Below are positions 9,166-17,760 of a stretch of 64,000 nt of DNA, piece after piece; position 1 is the first letter of the stretch; each line of letters starts with the position of its first letter. Origin of the DNA: an uncultured Phycicoccus sp. (GTDB taxonomy: Bacteria; Actinomycetota; Actinomycetes; Actinomycetales; Dermatophilaceae); contig NZ_CANLZR010000004.1 in the NCBI RefSeq assembly GCF_947495705.1, positions 266,846 through 330,845 of the forward strand. The letters are read 5' to 3'. The notes beneath the pieces were generated by a model. The model worked only from the letters and a program-made list of their open reading frames with translations, had not been told where the DNA came from and ran no database searches. Both the position numbers and the translations under genes were made by a program.

Positions 9166-9171
9166 TACACT
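9166..9171 (+). promoter_or_regulatory. -10 element of leaderless two-component operon promoter
   Basis: TACACT lies seven bases before the GTG start at 9179, so transcription probably starts at or next to the start codon. No clear -35 is visible. Confidence 0.5.
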
Positions 9172-9178
9172 CACGAGG

Positions 9179-10615
9179 GTGCAGGGGCAAGCGGTACGCG
9201 GGGTGACGGGGCGCCCGGCTGCCCGGCACCCGGCCCCGGCGATGACCCTGGCGGGCTGGGCGGTCGGCCTGACGACCACCGTGCTGGTCCTGGGCGCCAC
9301 CCCGCTGGTGCCGACGTACCGGAACGCGGCGCTGCACATCGTCCTCGACACTGCGGACACCTGTGTAGCACTCCTCGTCGCCTACCTGCTCCTCGGCCGG
9401 TTCGGCCGCAGCCGGCGCCTCCAGGACCTGCTCCTCGCCGAGGCGCTCCTGCTTCTCGCCCTGTCCGGGCTGGGGATCGCCCTCCTGGAGTTCGTCTCCG
9501 GCTACACCCCGGGCACCGTCGACGTCTGGTTCTCGGTCGGGCTGCGCAGCGTGGCCGGCGTGCTCGTGCTGCTGGCCGCCCTGGCTCGCGACCGGGTCGT
9601 CGAGGGCTGGACCCAGCGCTCCTTCCTGGTTCCCTGGGCCGTCGCCGGGGCGGCGCTCGCGATGCTGTGGGGAGCTCGCGGCCAGCTGCCCGTCGCCGTC
9701 GTCGAGCAGACGACCGAGGGGCAGCGTCCGCTGCTCACCGAGCAGCCCCTGGTCTTCACCGCCTGGTCCGTGGCGGCCGCCTGCTTCCTCATGGCCTCGG
9801 TCATCTTCACCCAGCAGGTCGTCCGCGACCGCCTCGACGAGAGCGACCAGCTCCTCATGTGGGCCGGGCCCGCTTTCGCGCTCGCGGGCTTCGCCCGGAT
9901 CAGCTACACGCTCTTCCCGTCCCTCTACAGCGAGTGGGTGCACACCGGCGACCTGCTGCGCACGGCCTCGTACGTCATCCTCCTCATCGGGGCCACGCGC
10001 GAGATCCGCCAGTACTGGACCGCACAGGCCGACATTGCCGTCCTCGAGGACCGCCGCCGCCTCGCCCGCGAGCTGCACGACGGTGTTGTGCAGGAGCTCG
10101 GCTACATCCGCATCGTCACCGACGGGCTGCGCACCATCCCCGATGCGACCCGGCAGGGCCTGCTGGAGTCGTGCGACCGGGCCCTGGACGAGGCGCGCGC
10201 CGCCGTCGACGCCCTCGGCCGGAGCCCGGACGAGCCCCTCGGGCTGGTGCTGCACCGCGCCGCCAGGCAGGTGGCCGAACGGTACGACGCCACCCTCGAG
10301 GTCGACCTCGACCCCACGATCACCGTCGGGGCCGCCCACCGGCACGCACTCGTGCGGATCACCCGCGAGGCGGTGTCCAACGCCATCCGGCACGGGCGGG
10401 TCACCTGCGTCCGGCTGCACCTGGCCAGGGACAGTGACGGCCGGTGCCGCCTGCGCGTCGCCGACGCCGGGCAGGGCTTCGACCCGGCCGCCGCCCCCGG
10501 CACGTCGACCGGGTTCGGGCTGACGAGCATGTCCGACCGCGCGGCCGGTCTCCAGGGCACCGTGGACATCCGGTCGCAACCGGGCCAGGGGACGACCGTG
10601 GAGGTGACGTGGTGA
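9179..10615 (+). CDS. NarL/DegS-type sensor histidine kinase
   Basis: A 478-residue membrane sensor kinase. The N-terminal half holds about seven hydrophobic segments (residues about 22-280) and would be the sensing module. The dimerisation box RRRLARELHDGVVQELG carries the phospho-accepting His near residue 300, typical of HisKA_3. The HATPase domain follows, with EAVSNAIRHG (N box), DAGQGFD (G1) and GFGLTSMSDRAAGLQG (G2). It would autophosphorylate and pass phosphate to the response regulator downstream, whose GTG overlaps this stop by 4 bp. GTG 9179 suits the leaderless -10; ATG 9242 is an alternative start that keeps all membrane segments. The signal sensed is unknown. Confidence 0.92.
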   Translation: MQGQAVRGVTGRPAARHPAPAMTLAGWAVGLTTTVLVLGATPLVPTYRNAALHIVLDTADTCVALLVAYLLLGRFGRSRRLQDLLLAEALLLLALSGLGIALLEFVSGYTPGTVDVWFSVGLRSVAGVLVLLAALARDRVVEGWTQRSFLVPWAVAGAALAMLWGARGQLPVAVVEQTTEGQRPLLTEQPLVFTAWSVAAACFLMASVIFTQQVVRDRLDESDQLLMWAGPAFALAGFARISYTLFPSLYSEWVHTGDLLRTASYVILLIGATREIRQYWTAQADIAVLEDRRRLARELHDGVVQELGYIRIVTDGLRTIPDATRQGLLESCDRALDEARAAVDALGRSPDEPLGLVLHRAARQVAERYDATLEVDLDPTITVGAAHRHALVRITREAVSNAIRHGRVTCVRLHLARDSDGRCRLRVADAGQGFDPAAAPGTSTGFGLTSMSDRAAGLQGTVDIRSQPGQGTTVEVTW

Positions 10616-11247
10616 CGACCCGCGTCGTCATGGCCGACGACCACGCGCGGATGCGGGCGACGGTCAGGCAGGCGCTCGAGGACGGCGGTTGCGAGGTGGT
10701 CGCCGAGGGCGCCACCGCCGCCGAGGCGGTCGCCCTGTCCATCGAGCACGAGCCGGATGTGGCCCTGCTCGACATCCACATGCCCGGCGGGGGCATCCGT
10801 GCGGCAGCGGAGATCTACCGCGCCCTGCCGGAGGTGGCCGTCGTCATGCTCACCCAGTCCGTCGACGAGGACGACCTCTTCGACGCGCTGCGGGCCGGTG
10901 CCTCGGGGTACCTGCTCAAGGACGCCGACCCGGCCACCCTGTGCGACTCGCTGCGCTCGGTGCTTGCCGGCGACGGCGCGCTCTCGCCCCGCCTCGTCGC
11001 CCGGGTCCTCGACGAGTTCCGGGCACCGAGCAAGCGCCGCCTCGGGCGGAAGTCTCCGGCGGCCGGGCGGCTCAGCGCCCGCGAATGGGAGGTCATGCAG
11101 CTGCTCGGGCAGGGCCTGACCACCGAGGACGTCGCCTCGCGGCTCTTCCTCTCACCGACGACGATCCGGGTGCACATCTCGACAGTGCTCAAGAAGCTGC
11201 GGGTCACCGACCGCGAGAGTGCGCTGCGGCTCCTGCGCGGGGACTGA
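10612..11247 (+). CDS. LuxR/NarL-family response regulator
   Basis: A 211-residue response regulator. The receiver domain has the acidic pair DD (9-10), phospho-acceptor Asp54 in ALLDIHMPGG, Thr81 and Lys103 in LLKDADP. A C-terminal LuxR-type helix-turn-helix follows (LSAREWEVMQLLGQGL to TIRVHISTVLKKLRV). It is the cognate DNA-binding partner of the kinase upstream, read from a GTG in a 4-bp GTGA overlap. Targets are unknown. The pair of 20-bp dyads at 16395-16457 is one nearby candidate site, but nothing in the sequence links them. Its 3' end overlaps the convergent gene at 11204 by 44 bp. Confidence 0.94.
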   Translation: MTTRVVMADDHARMRATVRQALEDGGCEVVAEGATAAEAVALSIEHEPDVALLDIHMPGGGIRAAAEIYRALPEVAVVMLTQSVDEDDLFDALRAGASGYLLKDADPATLCDSLRSVLAGDGALSPRLVARVLDEFRAPSKRRLGRKSPAAGRLSAREWEVMQLLGQGLTTEDVASRLFLSPTTIRVHISTVLKKLRVTDRESALRLLRGD

Positions 11248-11515
11248 CGGCGCTCCCCGCCTCGACGAGGCGCGCGACCACCGCGCTCAGCGCGTCCGCT
11301 TCGTCGAGCGTGAACTCTCGCTCGCCGACGATGACGTACGGCCCGTCGCTCGGGGTCGACCCGTGGGCCGCCGTCATGCACAGGCGGACCGGTGTCTCCC
11401 GCACGTAGACGGTGACGCCGAGGTGGAGCCGGTCCTCCTCGCCCTGCAGCGTCCCGTGGGTGATCCGGCACCAGGCCGGGCACGGGTCCCCGGCGGCAGC
11501 CGGCCGTTCCATCAT
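11204..11515 (-). CDS. Small DUF6907-like protein
   Basis: A 103-residue protein with CPAWCRITHG near the start, a central segment rich in charged residues, and PYVIVGEREFTLDEADALSAVVARLVEAG near the end. This pattern of a paired-Cys motif, a short beta core and a closing helix resembles actinobacterial DUF6907 proteins, whose function is unknown. I chose ATG 11515 because GAGAAG lies about six bases upstream; the frame remains open to 11587 but would run into the terminator hairpin. The last 44 bp overlap the end of the response regulator on the other strand. Confidence 0.6.
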   Translation of the reverse strand: MMERPAAAGDPCPAWCRITHGTLQGEEDRLHLGVTVYVRETPVRLCMTAAHGSTPSDGPYVIVGEREFTLDEADALSAVVARLVEAGSAVSPRAGAAAHSRGR

Positions 11516-11541
11516 CTGCTGCTTCTCTCGGCCTCGAAGGT

Positions 11542-11582
11542 GGAGAGGCGGTCCCACGCCCTGCACGTGGGACCGCCCCTCC
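11542..11582 (-). terminator. Terminator hairpin after the Ig-repeat gene
   Basis: Arms 11542-11557 and 11567-11582 pair with one mismatch around a nine-base loop, just after the stop at 11598. There is no U-tract, as is common for actinobacterial terminators. Confidence 0.75.
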
Positions 11583-11597
11583 GTCACCCGCCGACGA

Positions 11598-14500
11598 TCA
11601 GCGGGTGCCGATGTTGACGTAGTAGGTCTGACCGTCGTCGAGGGTCACACCCACCCGCCAGTAGTTGCCGCCGGCGTTGCCCGTCTTCCAGTTGTAGATG
11701 TACTGGCCGCTGTCGTAGCGGTAGGTGCTGCCGCTGTCGGCGCTCTCGGTGTACACCGACTCAATCACCGGCGCACTCATCGAGCTGCCCTTGACGGGCG
11801 TCAGCCAGACGGGGGCGGTGGTCGCCTGGACGACGGTGCCGTCGGCCCTCTTCAGCTGCAGCTTGGCGGGGACCGTGCTGCCGGCCTTGAAGATGCTCGT
11901 CGACGCGGCGACCTGGTGGGCGGTGTCGTTGATCGGCTGGAGGAACCCGTCGAACCGGTAGATGACCCGGTAGGTCCCCGTCAGCTCCCTGGAGTTGCCG
12001 GCCTTGTCGGTCGCCGTCGCCGTGTAGGTGAAGGTGCCGACCCCGTTGGCCTTGCCGCCGGTGGTCATGACGGTGCACGAGGCCAGCCCGGAGAAGGCGT
12101 CCGTGGCCGTGCAGGTGGCGGCCGGGACGGACCCCAGCGTGTAGGTCGCACCGTTGACGTTGACGTCGGCCGTCGTGAGGGTCGGCTTCTCCTGGTCGAT
12201 GCGGATGTCGGCGACTTCCGCCGTCGCCGTGTTGCCGGCCTTGTCCGTCGCGGTGCCGGACGCCGTGTTCGTACCGTTGGCGGTGAGCACCACCGGGTCC
12301 GGGCACGTGGCGACCCCGGAGAGGGCGTCGGTGCAGGTGAAGGTCACGGTGACGGGGCCGCTGTACCAGCCGCTGGCGGTCAGCGTGCCGGCCGTGACCT
12401 TCCCACTGATCGTGGGACGGGTCTTGTCGAGCTTGACCGTGACGCTGTCGGTGCCCGTGTTGCCGGCGGTGTCCTTTGCGGTGCCGGTGACGACCTTGCC
12501 CGGCGTCTCGGTGGAGACGGTGACCGGGGCGGTAACCGAGCCGGGAGCGACACCCGAGCCCTTGTCGTCGTCCTTGGCCGAGAAGGTGACCGTGACGTCG
12601 CTGTTGTTCCACTTGTCGGCGTTGGGCGCCGGCGAGAGGGTGTGGCTCACCGCGGGGGCGATGTTGTCCCACTTCAGGGTCACCTTGTTGACCTGCTCGG
12701 TATTGCCTGCCCGGTCGACGGCCCAGTACTCGACCGTCCCCGCGCCGCTGCCGTTGAGCGGAACGCTGACGGTTGCGGTGGAGCCGGCGACGACCTGCGT
12801 GGTGCCGTTGTCGACGCGGTACTGGATCTCTTTGACCCCCGACAGGCCGGCCTGGTCCGTCGCGGTGAGCACCACGTCGGCGGTGTCGCCTGTGCACCAC
12901 TCGTTGACGGCGGTGCATGTGTTGTTGGCGGTGGTCTGCGGCGCGGTGCCGTCGATGTTGATGCCGCCGACGGTCGCCGGCGCGCTGAGGTTACCAGCGC
13001 GGTCGGTGGCTCGATCGCTGGTCACCGACTGGCCGGCGCCGTCATCCTCGAGCATCTTGCTCGTGGGGCAGCTGGCCACGCCGCTGAGGGCGTCGGCGCA
13101 CCGGAAGTCCACGATGACCTTGCCGGAGTACCAGTTCGCCGCGTTCGGCTCCGTGGTCGGGGCTCCCGTGACGACGGGCGCGGTGCGGTCGATCTTGAGG
13201 CCGGTCACCGTCGCGGGGAGGCTGGTGTTGCCGGCCTTGTCCCTGATGGTGACCGGGCCGGCGGTGAGGTCGTCGCCCTCTCCGGTGACGGTGGTCTTCG
13301 CCGGCTGGGTGGCCGGGTCGATGCCCGACAGCCCGTCGTCGCCCCTCCAGGTGACGGTGACGTCGCCGTTGTACCAGCCGGCACCGTTGGCCGCATCCCG
13401 GACGCCGGTGAGGGTGGGCCTGGTCTGGTCGAGGTTGACCGGGCCGAACCGGGTGCTGTTCCGGTTGCCGGCGATGTCCATGGCGTCGCCGGTGACGTAC
13501 TGGCCCGCGCCGTCGTTGGACAGGGTGGTGTCCCCGGCGCAGCCGGCGAGGCTGTCGGACGGGCCGGAGCCCGTGTCGGTGCAGGTGAACTTCACATCGA
13601 CCGGGGTGTTGAACCAGCCGTGCTCGTTGGCCGAACGAGGCGTGCCGTCGGCGTTCACCGTGGCGCCGGTGATGGTCGGCGGGACCGTGTCGATGTTGAT
13701 GCCGAAGGTCTCCTTCGCCTCGACGTTGCCGGCGAGGTCGGTGCTCCAGTACGTCACCTGGTGCGGGCCGTCGGAGAGGTCCCTGGTGAACGGCTGGCCG
13801 TACGTCTGCCGCTCGCCGTCGTCGATGACGTAGTAGGTGGCCGCGACCCCGGAGCGGGCGTCATACGCGTCGAAGGCGAACGGGATGCCGCTCGTCACGA
13901 ACCAGCCGCTGGCCGGCGAGATGGGGTTGACGCGGGTGGTCACCGGCGCGCTGCCGTCGACCTTGAGGACGACCGGCGCGCCCGCGACCTCGAGGTTGCC
14001 CGCGCGGTCCCGGCTCCAGAACGCCACGGTGTACTCGCCGTCCGCGGTCAGCTCGACCGGGCCGCTGTAGGTCTTGGCGTCGCCGCCGTTGACGGTGTAC
14101 CAGGTGCGGTCGACGCCGGACAGGCCGTCGGTCGGGGTGAGGGTGACCGTGGCGCTGCCGCGGTACCAGCCGTTGCTCTGGGCGCCGGTGACGTCCGACA
14201 GGGTCGTCGGAGCGGTGCGGTCGATCGTGATGCCGGCGACGGTCGTGGTCGTCGTGTTGCCGGCGACGTCGCTGCAGCTCGCGGTGGCGGAGAGGTTCTT
14301 CCCCTCGCCCTCGACGACGCTCGCGGCGGGCTGGCCGGCGGGGCCGGACAGGGCGTCGGTGCACTCCCACGTGACGGTCACGTCGCCGGTGTGCCACCCC
14401 GAGGCGAAAGACCCGGTGAGCGACGGTGCGGTCTTGTCGACGTTGATGCCCGAGACGCCTGCCGAGGCGGTGTTGCCGGCGGCGTCCGTCACGCTGGAGC

Positions 14501-16304
14501 TTGCCTCCTGGTTCCGGCCCTCACCGAGGACGGCGGCGGCCTTGGGGCTGCCGGCGATGCCGGACAGGGCGTCCGAGGCGGTGTACTCGACCCGGACGTC
14601 GTCCTTGTACCAGTCGGCCGCGTTCTTCGCACCGACGGCGGTGGCACTGATCGTGGGCGCGGTCTTGTCGATCCGGACGGACGCGGTGTCCGTCGCGGTG
14701 TTGCCCGCGCCGTCGGTGGCCGTGCCCTGCACGGTGTGCGCGCCCTCGGCGGTCTTGGTGACCGGGTCGGTGCAGCTCGCGACCCCCGAGCCGCCCTGGT
14801 CGGCGCAGGTGAACGTCACCGTGACGTCGCCGTTGGTCCAGGTGCCGTCGGTGTAGGACGCGGGGTCGAACGCGTGGCCGATGGTCGGGGCCGTCTTGTC
14901 GATGCGGACGGTGGCCGTCTGCGGCGCCTCGGCGTTGCCCGCCTTGTCGGTGCTGGAGTACGTGACGGTGTGGACGCCCTCGGTCTCGAGGAGGACGCTC
15001 GTCCCGGTCCGCGGGGTGCCGCCGTCGACGGTGTAGGTGGTCGAGGCCACGCCGGAGAGGTTGTCGGTGGGCAGCAGGGTCAGGGTGACGTTCCCGTTCG
15101 ACCACTGGTTGGACGTGCCGGTGATCCCGGTCGTGGGGGCGGTGCGGTCGATCTTGACGGCCGGCGAGCTCGTCGCCGTCGTCGACAGGCCGGCGCCGTT
15201 GGTCACCGCCGTGGTGCTCGTGAGGCCGGTGCCCTCGCCCGCGATCGTCGTGTTGGCGGGGGGCGTCGGGATGCCCGACTCGGGGTCGGAGGCCGTCCAC
15301 CGGATGGTGACGTCGCCGCGGTACCAGCCGTCGCCGTTCGGCTGGGTCGTGGGCGCTCCCGAGAGAAGGGGGGCGGTGGTGTCGCCGGCGGGGGCCGTCG
15401 ACGTCGCGGTGTTCGTGTTGCCTGCGCGGTCGGTGGCCGTGCCGGTCACGGTGACACCGGGCTGCACGGTCCTGGAGTTCGTGGTCGAGCCGTCGGCGAG
15501 GCACGAGGCGATGCCGGAGTGGGTGTCGTTGCAGGTGAACGCAACCGTGGTCGATCCGTCGGCGTTCTTCGTCTGGGCTGCCGTGATGGTCGGTTTCGTC
15601 TTGTCGACGCGGACCGTCACCGCGCCTGCTGCGCCGGTGTTGCCGAGGCGGTCGGCCTGAGCCGGGGCGGTCAGGTTCGCGATGCCGTTGGCGTTGACGG
15701 TGTCGGTCTTGAACGGTTGTGCCGCAGCGACGCCGGACCCCGTGTCGGTCGCGGTCCACCGGACGGTGACGTCGGTGTTGTTCCACCCGGCGCCGTTGGG
15801 GGCGGGTGTGAGTGTGGACGACACGACCGGCCCGGTGTTGTCGAGTACGTACGACGCCTGGCCTGTGCTCGAGGGGCCGGTGCACTTGCCCTGATTGTTG
15901 ACGTCTCTCGACGCTGTGACCGTGAACGCCCGGGTTCCGTCGCCGGCCGGGGCCGTGAGCGTGAACGTCCAGGTCGTCTTCGCGGTCGGAGAGCTTTGCG
16001 TTGGCAGGTTCGCGGCGCCCGTGACCTCGACGCACTGGGTGTCGTTGCTCGTGCCGACGGTGAGGGTCAGCACCGCACCCTGCTTCGCGTAGAGCGTGCC
16101 CCCGACGTTCACCGTCCCCGCACCCCCGCTGAAGCTCGCGCTCGTGACCGACACGGCGTGCGCCGGGGTGAGGCCGACACCGCCGAGAAGGGCGGTCGCG
16201 GCGGCGGCGGTGACGGCGAGCAGCCGGCGCCCGCGGGTCATCGTGCCCCGCTCGACGGGCCGGGCGTGGCGCGCCGACGGCGCGGTGTTCTGACGAAACA
16301 ACAT
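11598..16304 (-). CDS. Large secreted Ig-like repeat protein with C-terminal PxKF domain
   Basis: A 1568-residue exported protein with a signal peptide (MTRGRR then a hydrophobic core ending at AHA). I count about sixteen tandem bacterial Ig-like repeats of roughly 70-110 residues, each with variants of KTAPT, GWYNGDVTVTFTC, ALSGVASC and TDKAGN. The C-terminus is a PxKF-type domain (FKAGSTVPAKLQLK, RYDSGQYIYNWKT). Such proteins are extracellular and adhesive or scaffolding; no catalytic domain is visible. ATG 16304 is preceded by AGGGGA with four spacer bases, so I prefer it to the open frame reaching 16463. The dyads at 16395-16457 probably control it. The C-terminal domain type recurs in the secreted nuclease at 49020-52349. 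Confidence 0.88.
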   Translation of the reverse strand: MLFRQNTAPSARHARPVERGTMTRGRRLLAVTAAAATALLGGVGLTPAHAVSVTSASFSGGAGTVNVGGTLYAKQGAVLTLTVGTSNDTQCVEVTGAANLPTQSSPTAKTTWTFTLTAPAGDGTRAFTVTASRDVNNQGKCTGPSSTGQASYVLDNTGPVVSSTLTPAPNGAGWNNTDVTVRWTATDTGSGVAAAQPFKTDTVNANGIANLTAPAQADRLGNTGAAGAVTVRVDKTKPTITAAQTKNADGSTTVAFTCNDTHSGIASCLADGSTTNSRTVQPGVTVTGTATDRAGNTNTATSTAPAGDTTAPLLSGAPTTQPNGDGWYRGDVTIRWTASDPESGIPTPPANTTIAGEGTGLTSTTAVTNGAGLSTTATSSPAVKIDRTAPTTGITGTSNQWSNGNVTLTLLPTDNLSGVASTTYTVDGGTPRTGTSVLLETEGVHTVTYSSTDKAGNAEAPQTATVRIDKTAPTIGHAFDPASYTDGTWTNGDVTVTFTCADQGGSGVASCTDPVTKTAEGAHTVQGTATDGAGNTATDTASVRIDKTAPTISATAVGAKNAADWYKDDVRVEYTASDALSGIAGSPKAAAVLGEGRNQEASSSVTDAAGNTASAGVSGINVDKTAPSLTGSFASGWHTGDVTVTWECTDALSGPAGQPAASVVEGEGKNLSATASCSDVAGNTTTTTVAGITIDRTAPTTLSDVTGAQSNGWYRGSATVTLTPTDGLSGVDRTWYTVNGGDAKTYSGPVELTADGEYTVAFWSRDRAGNLEVAGAPVVLKVDGSAPVTTRVNPISPASGWFVTSGIPFAFDAYDARSGVAATYYVIDDGERQTYGQPFTRDLSDGPHQVTYWSTDLAGNVEAKETFGINIDTVPPTITGATVNADGTPRSANEHGWFNTPVDVKFTCTDTGSGPSDSLAGCAGDTTLSNDGAGQYVTGDAMDIAGNRNSTRFGPVNLDQTRPTLTGVRDAANGAGWYNGDVTVTWRGDDGLSGIDPATQPAKTTVTGEGDDLTAGPVTIRDKAGNTSLPATVTGLKIDRTAPVVTGAPTTEPNAANWYSGKVIVDFRCADALSGVASCPTSKMLEDDGAGQSVTSDRATDRAGNLSAPATVGGINIDGTAPQTTANNTCTAVNEWCTGDTADVVLTATDQAGLSGVKEIQYRVDNGTTQVVAGSTATVSVPLNGSGAGTVEYWAVDRAGNTEQVNKVTLKWDNIAPAVSHTLSPAPNADKWNNSDVTVTFSAKDDDKGSGVAPGSVTAPVTVSTETPGKVVTGTAKDTAGNTGTDSVTVKLDKTRPTISGKVTAGTLTASGWYSGPVTVTFTCTDALSGVATCPDPVVLTANGTNTASGTATDKAGNTATAEVADIRIDQEKPTLTTADVNVNGATYTLGSVPAATCTATDAFSGLASCTVMTTGGKANGVGTFTYTATATDKAGNSRELTGTYRVIYRFDGFLQPINDTAHQVAASTSIFKAGSTVPAKLQLKRADGTVVQATTAPVWLTPVKGSSMSAPVIESVYTESADSGSTYRYDSGQYIYNWKTGNAGGNYWRVGVTLDDGQTYYVNIGTR

Positions 16305-16355
16305 GGGGTCCCCTGCGCGTAAGTCCTGGTGCACGCCCTGCGCGGCACGCCCCCG

Positions 16356-16361
16356 ACCGTA
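16356..16361 (-). promoter_or_regulatory. Candidate -10 element for the Ig-repeat gene
   Basis: Minus-strand TACGGT would place the transcription start near 16349 and give a 45-nt leader with the AGGGGA ribosome site. The matching -35 is poor, which fits a promoter that needs an activator. Confidence 0.4.
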
Positions 16362-16394
16362 GGGAGACCCATTCCACCTGCGCCAGCCCCTTGC

Positions 16395-16414
16395 GCGTTC
16401 AACCACCTGAACGC
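16395..16414. promoter_or_regulatory. Operator-like dyad, proximal copy
   Basis: GCGTTCAACCACCTGAACGC is an inverted repeat with perfect 7-bp arms (GCGTTCA/TGAACGC) around six bases. Its centre is about 55 bp upstream of the predicted start near 16349. Confidence 0.65.
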
Positions 16415-16437
16415 CCGGGCGGCCCCTGCTCACAACG

Positions 16438-16457
16438 GCGTTCAACATCCTGAACGC
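16438..16457. promoter_or_regulatory. Operator-like dyad, distal copy
   Basis: GCGTTCAACATCCTGAACGC repeats the same arms as the proximal dyad and differs at only two central positions. The centres are 43 bp apart, about four helical turns. Confidence 0.65.
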
Positions 16458-16789
16458 CGCCACCGACTAGTCCGGTCGAGCCATTTCGCCGGTCGCTGAC
16501 CCCCGCTAGCCTCATCGCCATCGTTCCGTCGCTGTCCCGTCGGAATGTGTTCCCGGTCGATGCCTGGGCTGTCGCGAACTGTTGGCGCGAGCCACGGTTC
16601 AGCGGTCCTGTCGACGACCGGAACCGGCGTGCCGCCCTCGGGCGCACGCCGGGGCGTGGGCGTCCGGTCCAGCAGGGGTACCGGAGGTCCAGCTCCGGGC
16701 AGACGCCGACGCCGGCTGGGTCCTTACGGGGGGCGGCCGGCGTCGGTGCGTCCCGCCCCAGCTCACGGAGCTCGCGCAACGACCAGCGC
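16458..16789. other. Intergenic region without a supported gene
   Basis: This stretch lies between the dyads and the end of the alpha/beta hydrolase gene. Open frames exist on both strands, but none has a ribosome site, family resemblance or typical codon pattern. I see no RNA gene in it. Confidence 0.4.
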
Positions 16790-17590
16790 CTAGCGCGTGT
16801 GGCGGTCGATGAAGTCGAGCACCAGCGGGTGTGCCGGGTCGATGAGGTGGCCCCCGGCGGCGGCCCCGTGTTCGGCCCGCGGAAGAGCCGCGGCGAGGCG
16901 ATCGACGACCGCGCGCAACGGCTCCGGGGAGTCCTGCGCGGCGACGAGCAGCGTGGGGACCTTGATGGCGCCGAGGGTCGCGTCGTCCGGTGCCCAGGGG
17001 TCTGCGCTGAGATCCAGCCCCTGCCCGCGGAGCTCGGCGAGAACCGCAGGACCCGCTGCGACCATCACGGCCCGGACCTCCCCCGGGAGGGAGTCCCACC
17101 CCGCCTGCCCCAGCGCCTCGACGAAGACCGCCTCCCCGGCGCGGGACGCGTCCGCTGCGACGGCGGCGACGACCCGCTCACGGAGCTCAGCCCCCCAATG
17201 CCGGGCGGCCGGGTGCACGGGAAACACCGCCGGCTCCAGGAGCACCAGGCCGCGCACAAGGCCCGGGTGCTGCTGCGCGAGGCGGAGGGCCACCAGCCCG
17301 CCGGTGCTCCGCCCCACGACCAGGGCGGGGGTCGCCGTGAGGGCGTGCAGCAGCGCTGCGGCGTCGGCCACGTGGTCGTCGAGGTCGAGGCGTGCCCCCG
17401 GCGCCGGCGGGTCGCTGCCCGGGAAGCCACGACGGTCGTAGACGATGCACCGTCCGTGCTCGGCCAGCCGGGCGGCGGCGTCCAGCCACAGCGCGGAAGA
17501 GCTGGGTGTCCCATGGATCCCGAGGATCGCGGGGCCTTCGCCGCGCGACTCGTAGTGCAGCCCGGCACCGTTGACCAGGGCGGTCGGCAT
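16790..17590 (-). CDS. Alpha/beta hydrolase
   Basis: A 266-residue alpha/beta hydrolase-fold enzyme of unknown substrate. It has the oxyanion HG motif (ILGIHGTPSSSA), the DRRGFPGSD segment, the nucleophile elbow VGRSTGG with Ser near residue 100, and a C-terminal catalytic His in AAGGHLIDP. The acid residue is likely the Asp in LLVAAQDSPEP. Length and order fit esterase or haloalkane-dehalogenase-like members, with no signal peptide, so it is cytoplasmic. ATG 17590 is preceded by TACCCT and a six-base spacer, a leaderless arrangement. It is monocistronic. Confidence 0.88.
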   Translation of the reverse strand: MPTALVNGAGLHYESRGEGPAILGIHGTPSSSALWLDAAARLAEHGRCIVYDRRGFPGSDPPAPGARLDLDDHVADAAALLHALTATPALVVGRSTGGLVALRLAQQHPGLVRGLVLLEPAVFPVHPAARHWGAELRERVVAAVAADASRAGEAVFVEALGQAGWDSLPGEVRAVMVAAGPAVLAELRGQGLDLSADPWAPDDATLGAIKVPTLLVAAQDSPEPLRAVVDRLAAALPRAEHGAAAGGHLIDPAHPLVLDFIDRHTR

Positions 17591-17596
17591 ACCTCG

Positions 17597-17602
17597 AGGG
17601 TA
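17597..17602 (-). promoter_or_regulatory. -10 element of leaderless alpha/beta hydrolase promoter
   Basis: Minus-strand TACCCT is followed by six bases and the ATG at 17590. Confidence 0.55.
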
Positions 17603-17667
17603 GGCCGGTGCGCTGCCCTGGCCCACCCCTCGACGGTCCGGCCAGCACGGCAATTCCGGCATTGTGA

Positions 17668-17685
17668 ATAGCCCCCTTGGGCTAT
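17668..17685. promoter_or_regulatory. Perfect inverted repeat upstream of small secreted gene
   Basis: ATAGCCC, a CCTT loop and GGGCTAT form perfect 7-bp arms between two divergent genes, about 25 bp upstream of the -10 at 17709. It may be an operator for the secreted protein gene. Confidence 0.4.
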
Positions 17686-17708
17686 GGCCAGCCCTGTTGT
17701 CCCACCCC

Positions 17709-17714
17709 TAGATT
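17709..17714 (+). promoter_or_regulatory. Candidate -10 of small secreted protein gene
   Basis: TAGATT would give a leader of about 40 nt that contains the GAAAGGAG ribosome site before ATG 17761. No good -35 is visible. Confidence 0.45.
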
Positions 17715-17760
17715 CGCACCGCGTCCCCCACTCCGAGCAGGGGCGTTGAAAGGAGTGGAC

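Noticed and set aside
11412..16322. Very long plus-strand open frame opposite the Ig-repeat gene
   Set aside because: The translation is a Gly/Arg/Val/Asp-rich mirror of the real gene, with no ribosome site or family; high GC removes stops from the opposite strand.
16399..16779. Small minus-strand frame between the Ig-repeat and hydrolase genes
   Set aside because: No ribosome site, no leaderless -10 and no recognisable sequence; it also covers the operator dyads.
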